Positions 23,508 to 33,700 of a stretch of DNA of 36,139 bases are shown in pieces (within the stretch, counting starts at the first letter, position 1; each line of letters begins with the position of its first letter). The stretch spans positions 1 to 36,139 of the forward strand of contig DATFBW010000085.1 of the NCBI GenBank assembly GCA_035253645.1, in the 5' to 3' direction. The position numbers were made by a program, and so were the translations under genes. The notes below the pieces were generated by a model. The model searched no databases. It was not told the origin of the DNA and saw only the letters and a list, made by a program, of their open reading frames with translations. The stretch is from DASYRX01 sp035253645 (GTDB taxonomy: Bacteria; Gemmatimonadota; Gemmatimonadetes; Gemmatimonadales; Gemmatimonadaceae).

Positions 23508-23616
23508 AGAACTGCAGTCCCCGGTTCTCAGTGACGAGTCTTACAGTTGCCAGCTCCAGTCAGCGCTGACTCGTAACTGTATGACTGAGAACTGGTAACC
23601 GGAAACCGCAGTTTAG
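23508..23616. repeat. About 110-bp imperfect palindrome built of 7-bp units
   Basis: Between the convergent ends of the CPXCG gene (23500) and the dipeptidase gene (23636). At its centre is a perfect 14-bp palindrome, AGTCAGCGCTGACT (23558-23571). The flanks can be cut in heptads (e.g. AACTGGT, AACCGGA, AACCGCA on the right; GTTCTCA on the left) that are roughly inverted about the centre. It ends in GCAGTTTAGCGT, echoing GCAGTTAGGCGT at 577-588. It could fold as a long RNA hairpin at the 3' end of both transcripts. Confidence 0.5.
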
Positions 23617-23635
23617 CGTTTCTGCCTAACGCTTC

Positions 23636-24838
23636 CTAGCTGCTCGCGGGCGCCGGCCAGATTTCTTTCAAAACGCGCGCGAAATTTCCGCCCAGTATTC
23701 CTGTGATCTCGTCGTCGGAGTAGCGTCGGCGTATCAGCCCTTCCGTGAGATCGAACATCCGCTTGGGGTGATCGAGCCCTTCGATGTCGATTTTGTCGCG
23801 GAAACTGTACGTATCCTTGTAACCCGCCTTGAGCCGCTGGTACGCGGCGGGTTCCATGTCGTCATAACCGTCAAGATCCACGTCACTGCCCACGCCCAGG
23901 TGCTGCGGGCCGATGAGTTTTCTCACGTGATCGAAGTGGTTGATCACGTCCTCGACTGTTGTGGGCTCCGAATTCTTGACGAAGTTCCGCACACCCGTGA
24001 TCCCCATGACGCTTCCGGCCTTCCCGACTGCTTTGATCGCGTCGTCGGTTTTGCACCGGGGGTGGCCCGGCACGAGTGCTCGGCAATTCGAATGCGTGAT
24101 GAGAACCGGCTTCTTCGAAATCTCGAACGCATCGAGCGTCGTGCGATCCCCGCAATGGGAGACATCGATCGCCATGCCGGTCTTGTTCATTTGATCGATG
24201 ATCGACGCGCCAAAGTCGCTGATCCCCTCGTCCCGGCGTTCGGTCGAGCCATTGCCGATGAGGTTGCGCGAATTGTAAGTCAATTGCGACACGCGTTGCC
24301 CGAGCCCGAAGAAGAACGGCACGTCCTGTGGACGCCGGAAATGCTCAGCGTTCTGAATACCGGCGAGAACACCCATCTTCCCGGAGCCTTTCACGCGTTG
24401 AAAATCGGCCGCGCTGTCGATGCGCATCATTGTCTGGTCGTTTCCGGCGATGAGCGAGTTCACCGCAGCGAAGAAACTCAACGCGCTGTCGTAAGCGTTC
24501 GTGCCGCCTAACCCGAACGCGTGATGGAACACGTTGATTCCAGAATCGCGATAACGCTTGAAGTCGGCTTCGGTGAATGAATCGGCAGTCGTCGCCCAGC
24601 GTTGCCATTTTCCTTCAATGGTGATGGGGCTCAGCATGTCTACGACGAGCGACTCCTGCATCAACTTTAGGCAGCGTGCCGAATATTGCGTTGGCTGGTC
24701 GCCGAAGAGCTGGTAGCGCCCAAGGTTGATCATCGGGGCTGCTATGATACCAAGAGCCGCGCTCGCCGCCGCTTTCAACGAATCCCTTCGCGTTAGGCCG
24801 GGACAAGCGTGAACCACAGAGCTCTTGATTTCGCTCAT
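23636..24838 (-). CDS. M19-family dipeptidase (membrane/renal dipeptidase-like), Tat-type leader
   Basis: 400 residues; its ATG overlaps the upstream hydrolase stop (ATGA). A twin-arginine leader TRRDSLKAAASAA (16-28) suggests export of the folded, metal-loaded enzyme. M19 metal-site blocks are visible: AIDVSHCGD (H228), VLITHSNCR (H249) and GVGSDVDLDG (D319). The first-metal H-x-D near the N-terminus is absent: the equivalent reads VVDMLSP (65-71), and the bridging-Glu region reads IQNAEH (161-166). M19 enzymes cleave L-L and L-D dipeptides, and some open beta-lactam rings. The altered site may mean one metal or a different substrate. It is the last gene of the SusCD operon, fitting a terminal step that splits dipeptides released by the preceding hydrolases. 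Confidence 0.83.
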   Translation of the reverse strand: MSEIKSSVVHACPGLTRRDSLKAAASAALGIIAAPMINLGRYQLFGDQPTQYSARCLKLMQESLVVDMLSPITIEGKWQRWATTADSFTEADFKRYRDSGINVFHHAFGLGGTNAYDSALSFFAAVNSLIAGNDQTMMRIDSAADFQRVKGSGKMGVLAGIQNAEHFRRPQDVPFFFGLGQRVSQLTYNSRNLIGNGSTERRDEGISDFGASIIDQMNKTGMAIDVSHCGDRTTLDAFEISKKPVLITHSNCRALVPGHPRCKTDDAIKAVGKAGSVMGITGVRNFVKNSEPTTVEDVINHFDHVRKLIGPQHLGVGSDVDLDGYDDMEPAAYQRLKAGYKDTYSFRDKIDIEGLDHPKRMFDLTEGLIRRRYSDDEITGILGGNFARVLKEIWPAPASS

Positions 24839-26403
24839 TGGCCTGTCCTCGTTGCGGCCGGTCGTGTCGGCTTGCGGCCGAAGTGCGCGCTGTCGGTGCC
24901 AATCCCAAACGACAGCATCGTCACGCGACCGTCAGGCGACGTGTCGAACTTTACCATCATAGTCGTCATCGTGGCGCTGGGCAGTTTTCCCCAGCGGAAA
25001 TAGTTCGTGTTCCAATATTCGAGCGGCGCCGACCACTCACCGCGCTTCAGCGTTAGGCGTCCGTCCGCGTGGGTGACAGTCGCTTCGCCGTAAATGCTGT
25101 CTGCGTATTCGCCGGCGTATGCCGTCAGCGGCAGCGGCGGCGCTCCGGTCGACTTCTGCGCCAGCTGCGCTTTGGCCACGGAATCGGCACGGCGCCGCTG
25201 CGTGGCAACGCGCGTGAGTGCCTCGGCACTCAAATCACGCACCGGCGCCTTGAGCTGCCTGTCGAAGATGTAATTCATCACAATGGCAGGAAGCGCTGCC
25301 CCATGCATGTTGCTCAGCACAACAACGCCCAGCTTCTGCGAAGGAAGGAGGCCCATCGCGGTCGTCATTCCGTCTGTATTGCCCCCATGTTGCCAGACCA
25401 CATGACCGCGATAGTCCTGCACGAACCAACCCAGGCCGTAGGTGCTGAATCGCGTGACTGTATCACTGTCCGCTCCTCCACCACCACCGCCGCCTGCCAT
25501 GAGCATCTGGGGCACGTGCGTTTCTCGCAGTGCCGCGGCGCTCACCAGTCGCTTGCCGCCGAAGGTTCCGTCGCCGAGTTGGAAGCGAAGGTATTGCGCC
25601 ATGTCTCGCACGCTGGACACGATCGATCCGGCCGGCGCGACATTATCCATCGCCATATGACCCTTGGACCAGATCGTATCGCCCGTCGCTCCGTGCGGGG
25701 TCGCCAGATTCGTCACGCGCGCCGGATCGCGCACGAGTGGAATGCTGGCCGTCATGCCTAACGCATTGAAGATGCGTTGCTGAATGAGATCTTCCCAGGT
25801 GCTTCCGGCCGCCTTGGCCGCTGCTTCCCCGGCGGCCAGGAACATCATGTTCTGGTATTGCCAGCGCGTGCGAAAGGCGAAGGACGGCTCCACGAAACGC
25901 ACACGGCGTAAGACGTCCGCACGCGTGTTGCCCGCGGACATCCACGACAGATCGTGACGCGCGAGCCCGGTGCGGTGCGACAGCGCGTCGCGGAAGGTGA
26001 CTTCGGCATTCGCAACGGGATCGCGGAATCGCAGGTCCGGCAGATAAGTCGTTAGGCGATCGTCCCAGCGTACCTTTCCGTCCGTGACGAGCATCGCCAC
26101 TATCGTGGCGGTGAACGACTTGCTGCTCGAGCCGATCTCGAAGAGCGTATTCTCGTCGACAGGAACGTTCCCTTCGACCTTCTGCACACCATAGCCCTTG
26201 GCGAAGATCACCGAGTCATTGCGCACAATGGCTACGGCGAGCCCTGGAATCTTCCAGTCTGCTCGTGCCTTCGCGATGTACGCGTCGAGTCCCGGGAAGG
26301 GCTCCTGGGCTTGCGCAGCGGCCTTTTGAGCCGCGAATGCAACGCACAGCGCCGCGATGGCTAGACAATGCGTCGATGAGAACATGCCAGCTACTCGATT
26401 CAT
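24835..26403 (-). CDS. Secreted serine hydrolase, S12/beta-lactamase fold, with C-terminal DUF3471-like domain (copy 1)
   Basis: 522 residues with a signal peptide (about 1-32). The penicillin-recognising catalytic set is complete: S92-S-S-K95 (SxxK), Y183-Q-N185 (YxN) and H339-G-G341 (HxG). The core spans about 35-420; a strand-rich C-terminal domain (about 425-510, PLTAYAGEYADSIYGEATVTHADGRLTLKRG) is of the DUF3471 type. Family activities include D-aminopeptidase, DD-peptidase, esterase and amidase. A run of seven glycines (304-310) before SDTVTRFSTYG is absent from copy 2. The gene is in ATGA overlap with both neighbours. It is close to copy 2 over its whole length, indicating tandem duplication. 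Octamers at 25051, 25756 and 26050. Confidence 0.87.
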   Translation of the reverse strand: MNRVAGMFSSTHCLAIAALCVAFAAQKAAAQAQEPFPGLDAYIAKARADWKIPGLAVAIVRNDSVIFAKGYGVQKVEGNVPVDENTLFEIGSSSKSFTATIVAMLVTDGKVRWDDRLTTYLPDLRFRDPVANAEVTFRDALSHRTGLARHDLSWMSAGNTRADVLRRVRFVEPSFAFRTRWQYQNMMFLAAGEAAAKAAGSTWEDLIQQRIFNALGMTASIPLVRDPARVTNLATPHGATGDTIWSKGHMAMDNVAPAGSIVSSVRDMAQYLRFQLGDGTFGGKRLVSAAALRETHVPQMLMAGGGGGGGADSDTVTRFSTYGLGWFVQDYRGHVVWQHGGNTDGMTTAMGLLPSQKLGVVVLSNMHGAALPAIVMNYIFDRQLKAPVRDLSAEALTRVATQRRRADSVAKAQLAQKSTGAPPLPLTAYAGEYADSIYGEATVTHADGRLTLKRGEWSAPLEYWNTNYFRWGKLPSATMTTMMVKFDTSPDGRVTMLSFGIGTDSAHFGRKPTRPAATRTGQ

Positions 26404-27968
26404 TGACCGGTCCTCGTTGCGGTGGCTGGGCGAGTGGGCTTACGACCCATGTGAGCGGTGTCCGGGCCGAGTCCGAACGAAAGCGTCGTCACCCGTCCAT
26501 CGGGTGCGACATCAAACTTCACGAACAACGACGACACCGCGGCACTCGGCAACGGCCCCCACCGGAAGTTGTTCGCGTTCCAGTATTCCCGCGGCGCCGT
26601 GAAGTCGCCGCGCTGCATCTCCAGCTTTCCATCCGCCAGCGATACGGTGGCCTCCCCGTACAGACTGTCGGCATAGGCACCGACATAGGCGGTAACCGGG
26701 AGAGGTGGAACACCCACGACGCGCTGCGCATTCTGCGCCCGCTCGACAGAATCCGCACGACGTCGCTGGACATCGCGCCGTGTCAGCGCTTCGGCGCTCA
26801 AGTCGCGCGCGGGAGCGCCAAGTTGACGGTCGAAGATGTAGCGCATGAGCAAGTCCGGGAGCTGACCGCCGTACACGTTGCTCAGCACTACGACTCCGAA
26901 TTTGTGATCGGGCAGCATCCCCATTGCCGTCGTCATGCCATCGGTACCACCACCATGCTGCCACAACAACTGGCGCTTGTAGTCCTGAATCACCCAGCCC
27001 ATGCCGTAGGTGGTGAAGCGCGACGTCGTATCACCTTCAGCCGAACCGCCGATGAGTATCTGCGGTGTGTGCGTTTGCCGCAGCGCCGCGCTCGAGACCA
27101 GACGCTTGCCGTTGAAGACACCGTCGCCTAACTGGAATCGCAGCCACTGCGCCATGTCGCGGGCGCTGGACAGAATGGAACCGGCGGGGGCGATGTTACC
27201 CATGTACATCGGCGCGAGCGTGTATGCGGTGTCGCGCCGAATGGCGTGCGGTGTAGCCACGTTGGTGAGTCCCTCGTACTTCCGCGGCGCGAGTGGCTTG
27301 CTTACCGTCATGCCTAACGCGTCAAAGATGCGCTGCTGGATGAGCTGCTCCCATGTGCTTCCCGCTGCTTTCCCTGCTGCCTGACCGGCCGCGAGGAACA
27401 TCACGTTCTGATACAACCAGCGGGTCCTGAAGTCATACGCCGGCTTGAGAAAGCGCATGCGGCGTAACAGCTCATCCCGATCGACCCCAGCGTACATCCA
27501 ACTCAACTCGGCCCGGGCAAGACCGGCGCGATGCGTCAAGGCGTCGCGCACCGTTACGTGCGCGTTGGCGTCGGGATCGTACAGCTGAAACGATGGAAGA
27601 TAGTTCGTTAGGCGATCGTCCCAACGCATCTTTCCATCCGCCACGAGCATTGCTACGATCGTCGCCGTGAATGATTTGCTGCTGGATCCGATCTCGAACA
27701 GTGTTTTGTCATCGACGGGATCGGTACCGCGGACGTTCTTCACGCCGTAGCCCTTGGCCCAGAGCACCGAGTCGTTGCGGACGATCGCGACGGCCAGACC
27801 GGGGATCTTCCAGTCTGCCCGCGCCTTTGCGATGTACGCGTCCAGTCCGGGGAACGGTTCCTGAGCATTCCCGAGCGTCGCGACGGCGAGCGACATGCAG
27901 AGACCGGCCATCGCGGAACCGCGCATCATCCGGAACATGCCAGCTACCTCGTTAGGCAATCTCGTCAC
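26400..27968 (-). CDS. Secreted serine hydrolase, S12/beta-lactamase fold, with C-terminal DUF3471-like domain (copy 2)
   Basis: 522 residues from a GTG that overlaps the upstream stop (GTGA); an internal ATG at 27938 with GAGG 8 nt upstream is an equally good start and gives a cleaner signal peptide ending LGNAQ. The catalytic set is S95-S-S-K98, Y186-Q-N188 and H338-G-G340. It is highly similar to copy 1 throughout, including EPFPGLDAYIAKARADWKIPGLAVAIVRNDS near the N-terminus (cited as EPFPGLDAY...IVRNDS), but lacks its glycine run. Like copy 1 it should be periplasmic or surface-linked and act on peptides or esters imported by SusCD. Octamers at 27312 and 27606 coincide with those in copy 1 (ALGM and DRLT), while 27950 is unique. 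Confidence 0.87.
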   Translation of the reverse strand: MTRLPNEVAGMFRMMRGSAMAGLCMSLAVATLGNAQEPFPGLDAYIAKARADWKIPGLAVAIVRNDSVLWAKGYGVKNVRGTDPVDDKTLFEIGSSSKSFTATIVAMLVADGKMRWDDRLTNYLPSFQLYDPDANAHVTVRDALTHRAGLARAELSWMYAGVDRDELLRRMRFLKPAYDFRTRWLYQNVMFLAAGQAAGKAAGSTWEQLIQQRIFDALGMTVSKPLAPRKYEGLTNVATPHAIRRDTAYTLAPMYMGNIAPAGSILSSARDMAQWLRFQLGDGVFNGKRLVSSAALRQTHTPQILIGGSAEGDTTSRFTTYGMGWVIQDYKRQLLWQHGGGTDGMTTAMGMLPDHKFGVVVLSNVYGGQLPDLLMRYIFDRQLGAPARDLSAEALTRRDVQRRRADSVERAQNAQRVVGVPPLPVTAYVGAYADSLYGEATVSLADGKLEMQRGDFTAPREYWNANNFRWGPLPSAAVSSLFVKFDVAPDGRVTTLSFGLGPDTAHMGRKPTRPATATRTGQ

Positions 27969-29485
27969 CGCGTTGCCCGGGTGAACGCTACTCCGAATAC
28001 CCGCACGGACGTCGCATTCCCGGCAGCGTCGCGTGTGAACGTCAGAATCGTGCGCTGCTCTTGCGGCGGTGGACCGAGCGACCGAAACGCGTCGTGACCC
28101 CAGGGGTCCAGCGTCCCGAGGTCCTGTTTTCCGAAGCGAGCTCGCAGCACACCGTTGGCGTGGGTGACAATTACCTCGCCATATGTAGAGTCGACGTACG
28201 TACCTGCGTACTTCTCAATCGGCAACGAGGGACGCGCCTCCGGTGCCGGCGCGGGCGTGTTCGATGCCGCGCTCGGGCCGCGCCCGAAGAGCGCGCGCAG
28301 CTCGGCGCTCCAATCACGCGGCGCGTTGCCGGCGTACATATCGAAGACTTTGTACATCAGCGCGTGACGCAATTCCACGTGATCCAGGTTGGCCAGCACA
28401 AACACGCCGACCCGCCGATCCGGCAGCAGTCCGATGATCGCGCTCATTCCGTTGATGCTTCCGGTGTGCATCCAGACCACGTCACCCTGATAATCCTGTA
28501 CAAACCAGCCTAACGCGTAGCTGAAGCCGTGCGGCCGCGCGAGTCGCAGCGCAGGATATAATCCCAGGGGAACGCGAATTTGCGGCGTGACGATCTCGCT
28601 GAATGTCGCTGGCGTGAGCAGTCGCTTCGTGCCGACGCGCCCGCTATCCAGAACGAAACGCATCCACTTCGCCATGTCGCTCACACTCGAGTACACCGAG
28701 CCCGCGGAAGCAACAGGATCTGTCGTCCGGATGGGCACCTGGCGCACGGTATCGCGGACTATCCCGTGCGGCACGGCGACGTTAGGCGCGTCGATGATGC
28801 CGGACACAAGAGGCTCGCTGTCAGCCATTCCCAAAGGCTGGAAGATGCGCGTCCGCACAAAGTCTTCCCACGGCATGCCGGACACCTTCGCGATGATAGC
28901 GCCGGCAACGGCGTAGACATTGTTCTGGTAATCCCACTGCGCGCGGAATGACGACGCGGGTCTTACATAGCGCAGCCGCCGAATCATCTCGTCGGCCGAG
29001 AAGTCTGCCCGCAACCACATCAGATCCGTGCTGGGCAGGCCGCTGCGATGCGTCAACAGATCGCGCACGGTGATCTCGCGCGTGACGTACGGGTCGTATA
29101 GCCGGAAATCGGGGAGGTGATCGATCACCCGGTCGTCGAATCGAAGCTTTCCTTCGTCGACGAGCATGCCTAACGCCACGGCAGTCATCGCTTTCGTCGT
29201 GGACCCGATGGCGAAGCGCGTGTGTTCAGTGACGCGATCGGGTTTGGCGATGTCGAGCACCCCATACCCTTTGGCCAGGATGACGGAGTCGCCGTGCACA
29301 ACGGCGATCGCCAGGCCTGGCGCACGCCAGTCGCGTACTCCTTGCGTGACGTAACGGTCGAACGCCGCGATGTCGGGCCGGCCTGCCGCGGCGCGCGACT
29401 GCGCATGCGTGACGGCGTTATTACAGACACAGAGCGCGAGCGCGCCGAGGAAACAGCGCGCTCGCGTGGCACTCCGAAAAGTCAT
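27965..29485 (-). CDS. Secreted serine hydrolase, S12/beta-lactamase fold (copy 3, diverged)
   Basis: 506 residues; ATG overlaps the SusD stop (ATGA, 29482-29485). Signal peptide about 1-29. Catalytic set S95-T-T-K98, Y186-Q-N188 and H340-T-G342. It is clearly homologous to copies 1 and 2 in colinear fashion (DWRAPGLAIAVVHGDSVILAKGYGV against DWKIPGLAVAIVRNDSV) but far more diverged, with STTK in place of SSSK and HTG in place of HGG, so a different specificity is likely. The C-terminal domain (about 415-500, PIEKYAGTYVDSTYGEVIVTHANG) is retained. Three octamers (28508, 28780, 29168), one at the ALGM position shared with the other copies. Confidence 0.86.
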   Translation of the reverse strand: MTFRSATRARCFLGALALCVCNNAVTHAQSRAAAGRPDIAAFDRYVTQGVRDWRAPGLAIAVVHGDSVILAKGYGVLDIAKPDRVTEHTRFAIGSTTKAMTAVALGMLVDEGKLRFDDRVIDHLPDFRLYDPYVTREITVRDLLTHRSGLPSTDLMWLRADFSADEMIRRLRYVRPASSFRAQWDYQNNVYAVAGAIIAKVSGMPWEDFVRTRIFQPLGMADSEPLVSGIIDAPNVAVPHGIVRDTVRQVPIRTTDPVASAGSVYSSVSDMAKWMRFVLDSGRVGTKRLLTPATFSEIVTPQIRVPLGLYPALRLARPHGFSYALGWFVQDYQGDVVWMHTGSINGMSAIIGLLPDRRVGVFVLANLDHVELRHALMYKVFDMYAGNAPRDWSAELRALFGRGPSAASNTPAPAPEARPSLPIEKYAGTYVDSTYGEVIVTHANGVLRARFGKQDLGTLDPWGHDAFRSLGPPPQEQRTILTFTRDAAGNATSVRVFGVAFTRATR

Positions 29486-30777
29486 GAGCCGATATTCGGG
29501 TTGTTGATCCGCTCCACATCCGGCAGCGGGAAACAGTTCTGCGTGCCGTACGTACCGCCTCCTGTGGCATACGGCGTTCCGGGCGCAGGATTAAGGGGAA
29601 GCTGATACCTGCGGATATCGCCGAGACGGTGACCTTCGAGGAACAGCTCGCGGCGGCGCTCCTCAATGATGTCGGCGCGAACCTGAGCGGCCGTCTTGCC
29701 GGTAACGTCATACGCCGGCATCCCCGGCCGCGTATTGCGCGCCGCATTGATCGCCGCTGCGGCTCCCGTTAGGTCGCCCGCAGCAACGCGCGCTTCGGCG
29801 ATGATCAGCTGCGCCTCAGCGTACTTCGCGATTGGAATGCCTGTGGTGAGCGCAGGATATTTATCGGCCGTCCAAATGATCGTGTTCGGTGCAGTGCCCG
29901 GTACGTTTCTGTTCGTCGTCAACACGCGAGGATCCGGCGTCGTGCCTAACAACACATTGCGGAACGATGGATCCACGGACGAATGCCGATTTTGCTGCGT
30001 ATGCACGAATACGAAGTTCTGCCGCCGCGCGTTCACCGCGTCGGTCGTCATGTTCGCGATGAAGGTTGCGGGCACACGCGCGGCGTCGACAGCCGCAGCC
30101 GCCAACTGATTCAGGTTCTGTAACGCACGCGCGCGACCAACGAGCGCAAGGTTCAGCGTCGCGGCATCGTTCGCCGTCGTCGCGGCCGTGATCGCCTTGT
30201 CGAAACGCAGCTTGGCTTCGTTGAAGAGCTCTGCAGGCTGAATCTCCGGCCCGAGATTGATCGCCGCGCTACACATCCCTTCGCCTAACAAGATGAGACT
30301 AAAGCCAGCGTATGTCGCGGTCTGGCCAATGAGGCGTTGGCGAAGTGGCGTCGTCGCATTTGGGTTCACTTCCGCATCCGTCCACTCCTCCAGACGCGCA
30401 AGCGTTGTGTCGGCGACACCGCGCGCCGTCGAGAGCGTTGTATAGATGCTCGGCTGCTGATTGGTACCGCCGCAGCCCCCGGTGCCGTATGCGCGATTCG
30501 TCTGAATCGTGCGTCGTTCGTAGTCGTAGTTGTCCGTGTTCGCGATCGCCGTGATCAATTCGTCCGCGAGCAACCCGCTGCCCACGACGTAGCGGGCGAA
30601 CGCACACTCGAAGTCTGCAATGACGCCGTTCACGAGGAGTTGCGCATTGCCAGGGACAAAGAGCGTCGTCGCGGACAACTGGCCAGGGTTTTCTTGCTGG
30701 AGTGTGGTGATCTCGTCGCAGGCGCCTAACGCGAGTGTCAGCGCGAGGCCCGCGGTTCCGATGCTCAGCTTTCGCAT
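29482..30777 (-). CDS. SusD/RagB-family outer-membrane nutrient-binding lipoprotein
   Basis: 431 residues. Lipoprotein signal with lipobox LALGAC (Cys20); the codons of this lipobox contain an exact octamer (30724-30731). Helical TPR-like SusD repeats and the conserved C-terminal block (AEARVAAGDLTGAAAAINAARN, IIEERRRELFLEGHRLGDIRR) are clear. SusD caps the extracellular face of the SusC channel and captures ligand, here probably a peptide or glycan fragment. It starts 4 nt after the SusC stop and overlaps hydrolase 3. It is shorter than many Bacteroidota SusD proteins (about 500-550), as is common outside that phylum. Confidence 0.88.
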   Translation of the reverse strand: MRKLSIGTAGLALTLALGACDEITTLQQENPGQLSATTLFVPGNAQLLVNGVIADFECAFARYVVGSGLLADELITAIANTDNYDYERRTIQTNRAYGTGGCGGTNQQPSIYTTLSTARGVADTTLARLEEWTDAEVNPNATTPLRQRLIGQTATYAGFSLILLGEGMCSAAINLGPEIQPAELFNEAKLRFDKAITAATTANDAATLNLALVGRARALQNLNQLAAAAVDAARVPATFIANMTTDAVNARRQNFVFVHTQQNRHSSVDPSFRNVLLGTTPDPRVLTTNRNVPGTAPNTIIWTADKYPALTTGIPIAKYAEAQLIIAEARVAAGDLTGAAAAINAARNTRPGMPAYDVTGKTAAQVRADIIEERRRELFLEGHRLGDIRRYQLPLNPAPGTPYATGGGTYGTQNCFPLPDVERINNPNIGS

Positions 30778-30781
30778 GGCT

Positions 30782-33700
30782 TTAGAACCTCACGTTAAAG
30801 GTTAGGATAATCCGCGACAGCGGCGGGAGGATGGCCTGTTCTTGTGACGTGATAATTCCCGTTCCGCCGGAGCTGACCTCCGGATCGATCCCGCCGTAGT
30901 CGGACCAGGTGTGGAGCTCTCTCGCTGCGAGAGTGACGGAGGCGCCCGACGTGCCAGGTATGAAACGCCGCGGCAATGTGTACGTCGCCGATACCTCACG
31001 CAGCTTCGCAAACGATGCGTCTTGCACGTAGTGATCGGCGATGCTCTGCGGCAACGCGCTGGGAACGCTCTGCGCGACCTGGGTGACGGGGTAATTGCGC
31101 GGGTTGTAGTTGATATCGCACAGCGGCACGCCGACCTGCGACATGCAACGTATGAGCTCCGTTGCGTTGAAGATTCTATGGCCGCGCTTGAAGTCCACGA
31201 GCGCATAGAGCCGCAGGTTCTTCCACAATGTGAGCGTATTCGACACCGTGCCACTGAGCGTTGGCGTGGGAGTGCCGACGTCGATGAGAGGCGCTTGGGC
31301 GCACGCAATAGGCGGGCGACCAGCGGTGTCCGCGCACAACACGTTGATGGCGCGACCCGCGGTGTCTCGATCAGCTGACACGACGACTTTCGAATAGAAC
31401 GCACCGATCGCGTGGCCTACGCGGTGATTCTGTCCAAAGGTCGTGATCACGCTCGGCAAGCCCCCGAGATCTTTGATCTCATCCTTGTTGGTTGCGATGC
31501 TCGCACTGATGTCCCAATCCCAATTGGCCCTCGTTAGGGCCTGAAAGTTTGCGAGCAGTTCAATCCCGTGATTGTCCACGCGCCCAAGATTGACGGGTCG
31601 ACTGCCGCCGAAACCGACCGACGGCGCCACTGGCTGATTGAGGATGAGATCCTCTGTTTTCTTGTTGAAGTACGTGAAGTCCACGCTCAACCGATCGTAG
31701 AGCGATGCTTCGAATCCAACTTCGATTTCCTTACCGCGCTCCGGCTTGAGGTCTGGATTTCCGATCGAGCCTGGCGTTACTGCGTTGGTCCCGCCCGGGC
31801 CCTGCACGGGATTGTACAGGCGCAGCGCCGAGAACACCTGCGGTGCTCGACCAGATTGGCCATAGGCACCGCGCAACCGGAATGAAGGAAGGACTCCGCT
31901 GCCCTTCCAAGGCCAGAACGATTCTTCGCTCAGCACCCAGGAGAAATCGAACTTGGGGTACGTAACCCACTTGAGATCTTCACCGAACGCGCTGTTATTG
32001 TCGACGCGAAGTGCCCCTGTGACGAACAGCCGATCTCTCCAGCTGAACTTTTGCTGTGCGAAAGCGCCGATCGTGGTCGTGAGCACGTCCTGCTGAGACG
32101 GCGTGATTGACTGCGCGGTTCCCGAGACTGTCTCGATGCCCGTGCCAGGGAACCCGATGCCACCGAGGAAGCTGGCGTTCTGTTCGTTGCGGAAGAGGTT
32201 CCCCCCAACCGACGTCGCAGATACCAGGGTTGGCGTTAGGTTGAACGTGCCAGTCCCTGTGTAATCCAGCGTCAGCCCGGTCGTGCTACGCAAAGTCTGC
32301 CCGATGCGGCCCGTCGCGTTAGGTATGATCGTGTTCCACGGCGCCAGCGCAAACCGCTCGAGCGCGCGGCTGTCGTCCCCCGCATAGTCCACCCCGCCCA
32401 TCAAGCGGTGCCGGAACCACGACACGGGAGTGTGCTCGATGCGGCTGCTGGCGGTGAAGCGACTCACTGCCTGGTAATTGTCCCATAATTGTTGCGTGAC
32501 TTCCGGCGCGAAGTTGAGTCCGAAGCCTCGGCCATTTGGAAATGCGAGCGCGTGTCCAAACAGCGCGCCGAACATCGCTGACGCTCCGTTGTCGACACCC
32601 AGGTGATTGCGCAGGCTCACGTAGTTGAGGCTCGTTGCGATGTCGACGGTGGGCGTCGGCGTAACATCGATGTTGCCATGCAGCGACAACTGGCGCAGCG
32701 CGTTGTTAGGCTCGACGCCTTGATCCGACTCGTAAGCGGCGGACACGTAGTAGCGCACGGCGTTCTGACCGCCGGAAACCGAAGCATTCACGAGTGACGT
32801 ATAGCCGGTCTCGAACAGCGGATCCCCACGATCCTTCTCTTGCGTGATCGCATTCCAGGGGACGACCGTGCCGCTTGTATTGCGCATGTAATTCGTGGGC
32901 ATGCGCCCTTCAGCGTCTCGGAAGAAGATCGAGCCGCCTTGCAGCTGCAACGCAAATTGTGGCGAGCCGCCACCGCCGCGCTTCGTTAGGATTTGAATGA
33001 CGCCGGCCGAAGCTTCCGATCCGTAAAGCGTTGATGCTGCCGGCCCTTTGATTACCTCGATGCTTTCGATGTCTTCGGGGATGATGTCGTTCAAGCGACC
33101 TGCGATGCTGGAATTCTGACCGGCCAGCCCTCCTGGCACCGCCGATGGCCCCGTCCCAGTCGAGTTAGTTACTCGGACGCCGTCTATGTAGATGATTGGC
33201 GAGTTGCCAAGGCCGATGCTCGAGCGCCCGCGGATCTGTATCGATGGCCCGGCCCCTAGCCTACCTGACGGTTGACTGATGACGACGCCGGGAGCTCGTG
33301 CATTCAGCAAGGTGCCGATGTCCGGAGCTGCGGATTTTTGCAGCGCATCCGAGGCATCGATCGAAGCCACAGCGTTGCCAATCGAGCGTCGCTGTTCGGC
33401 TCCGGCCGTTCCTGTGACGACGACCTGATCCAGCGCGACGACGGAGGGCTCCAGCGCGAGATCGACGGTGCTTTCCTGACCTGCGTTCACGGTTATAGTG
33501 CGGCGCACCGCTGAGAATCCCAGGCGCCGCGCTACCAGAGTACGCGAGCCGGCGGGTACGTTCACAATGCGATAGCGGCCTTCTGTGTCGGTTATTGCAC
33601 CCAAGCGGGTGCCCTCGACTTCAATCGTCACACTCTGAACGCCCTGTGCAGTGCGCGCGTCGGTAACGCGCCCGACGAGTGTTCCGCCCTGGGTGGGCTG

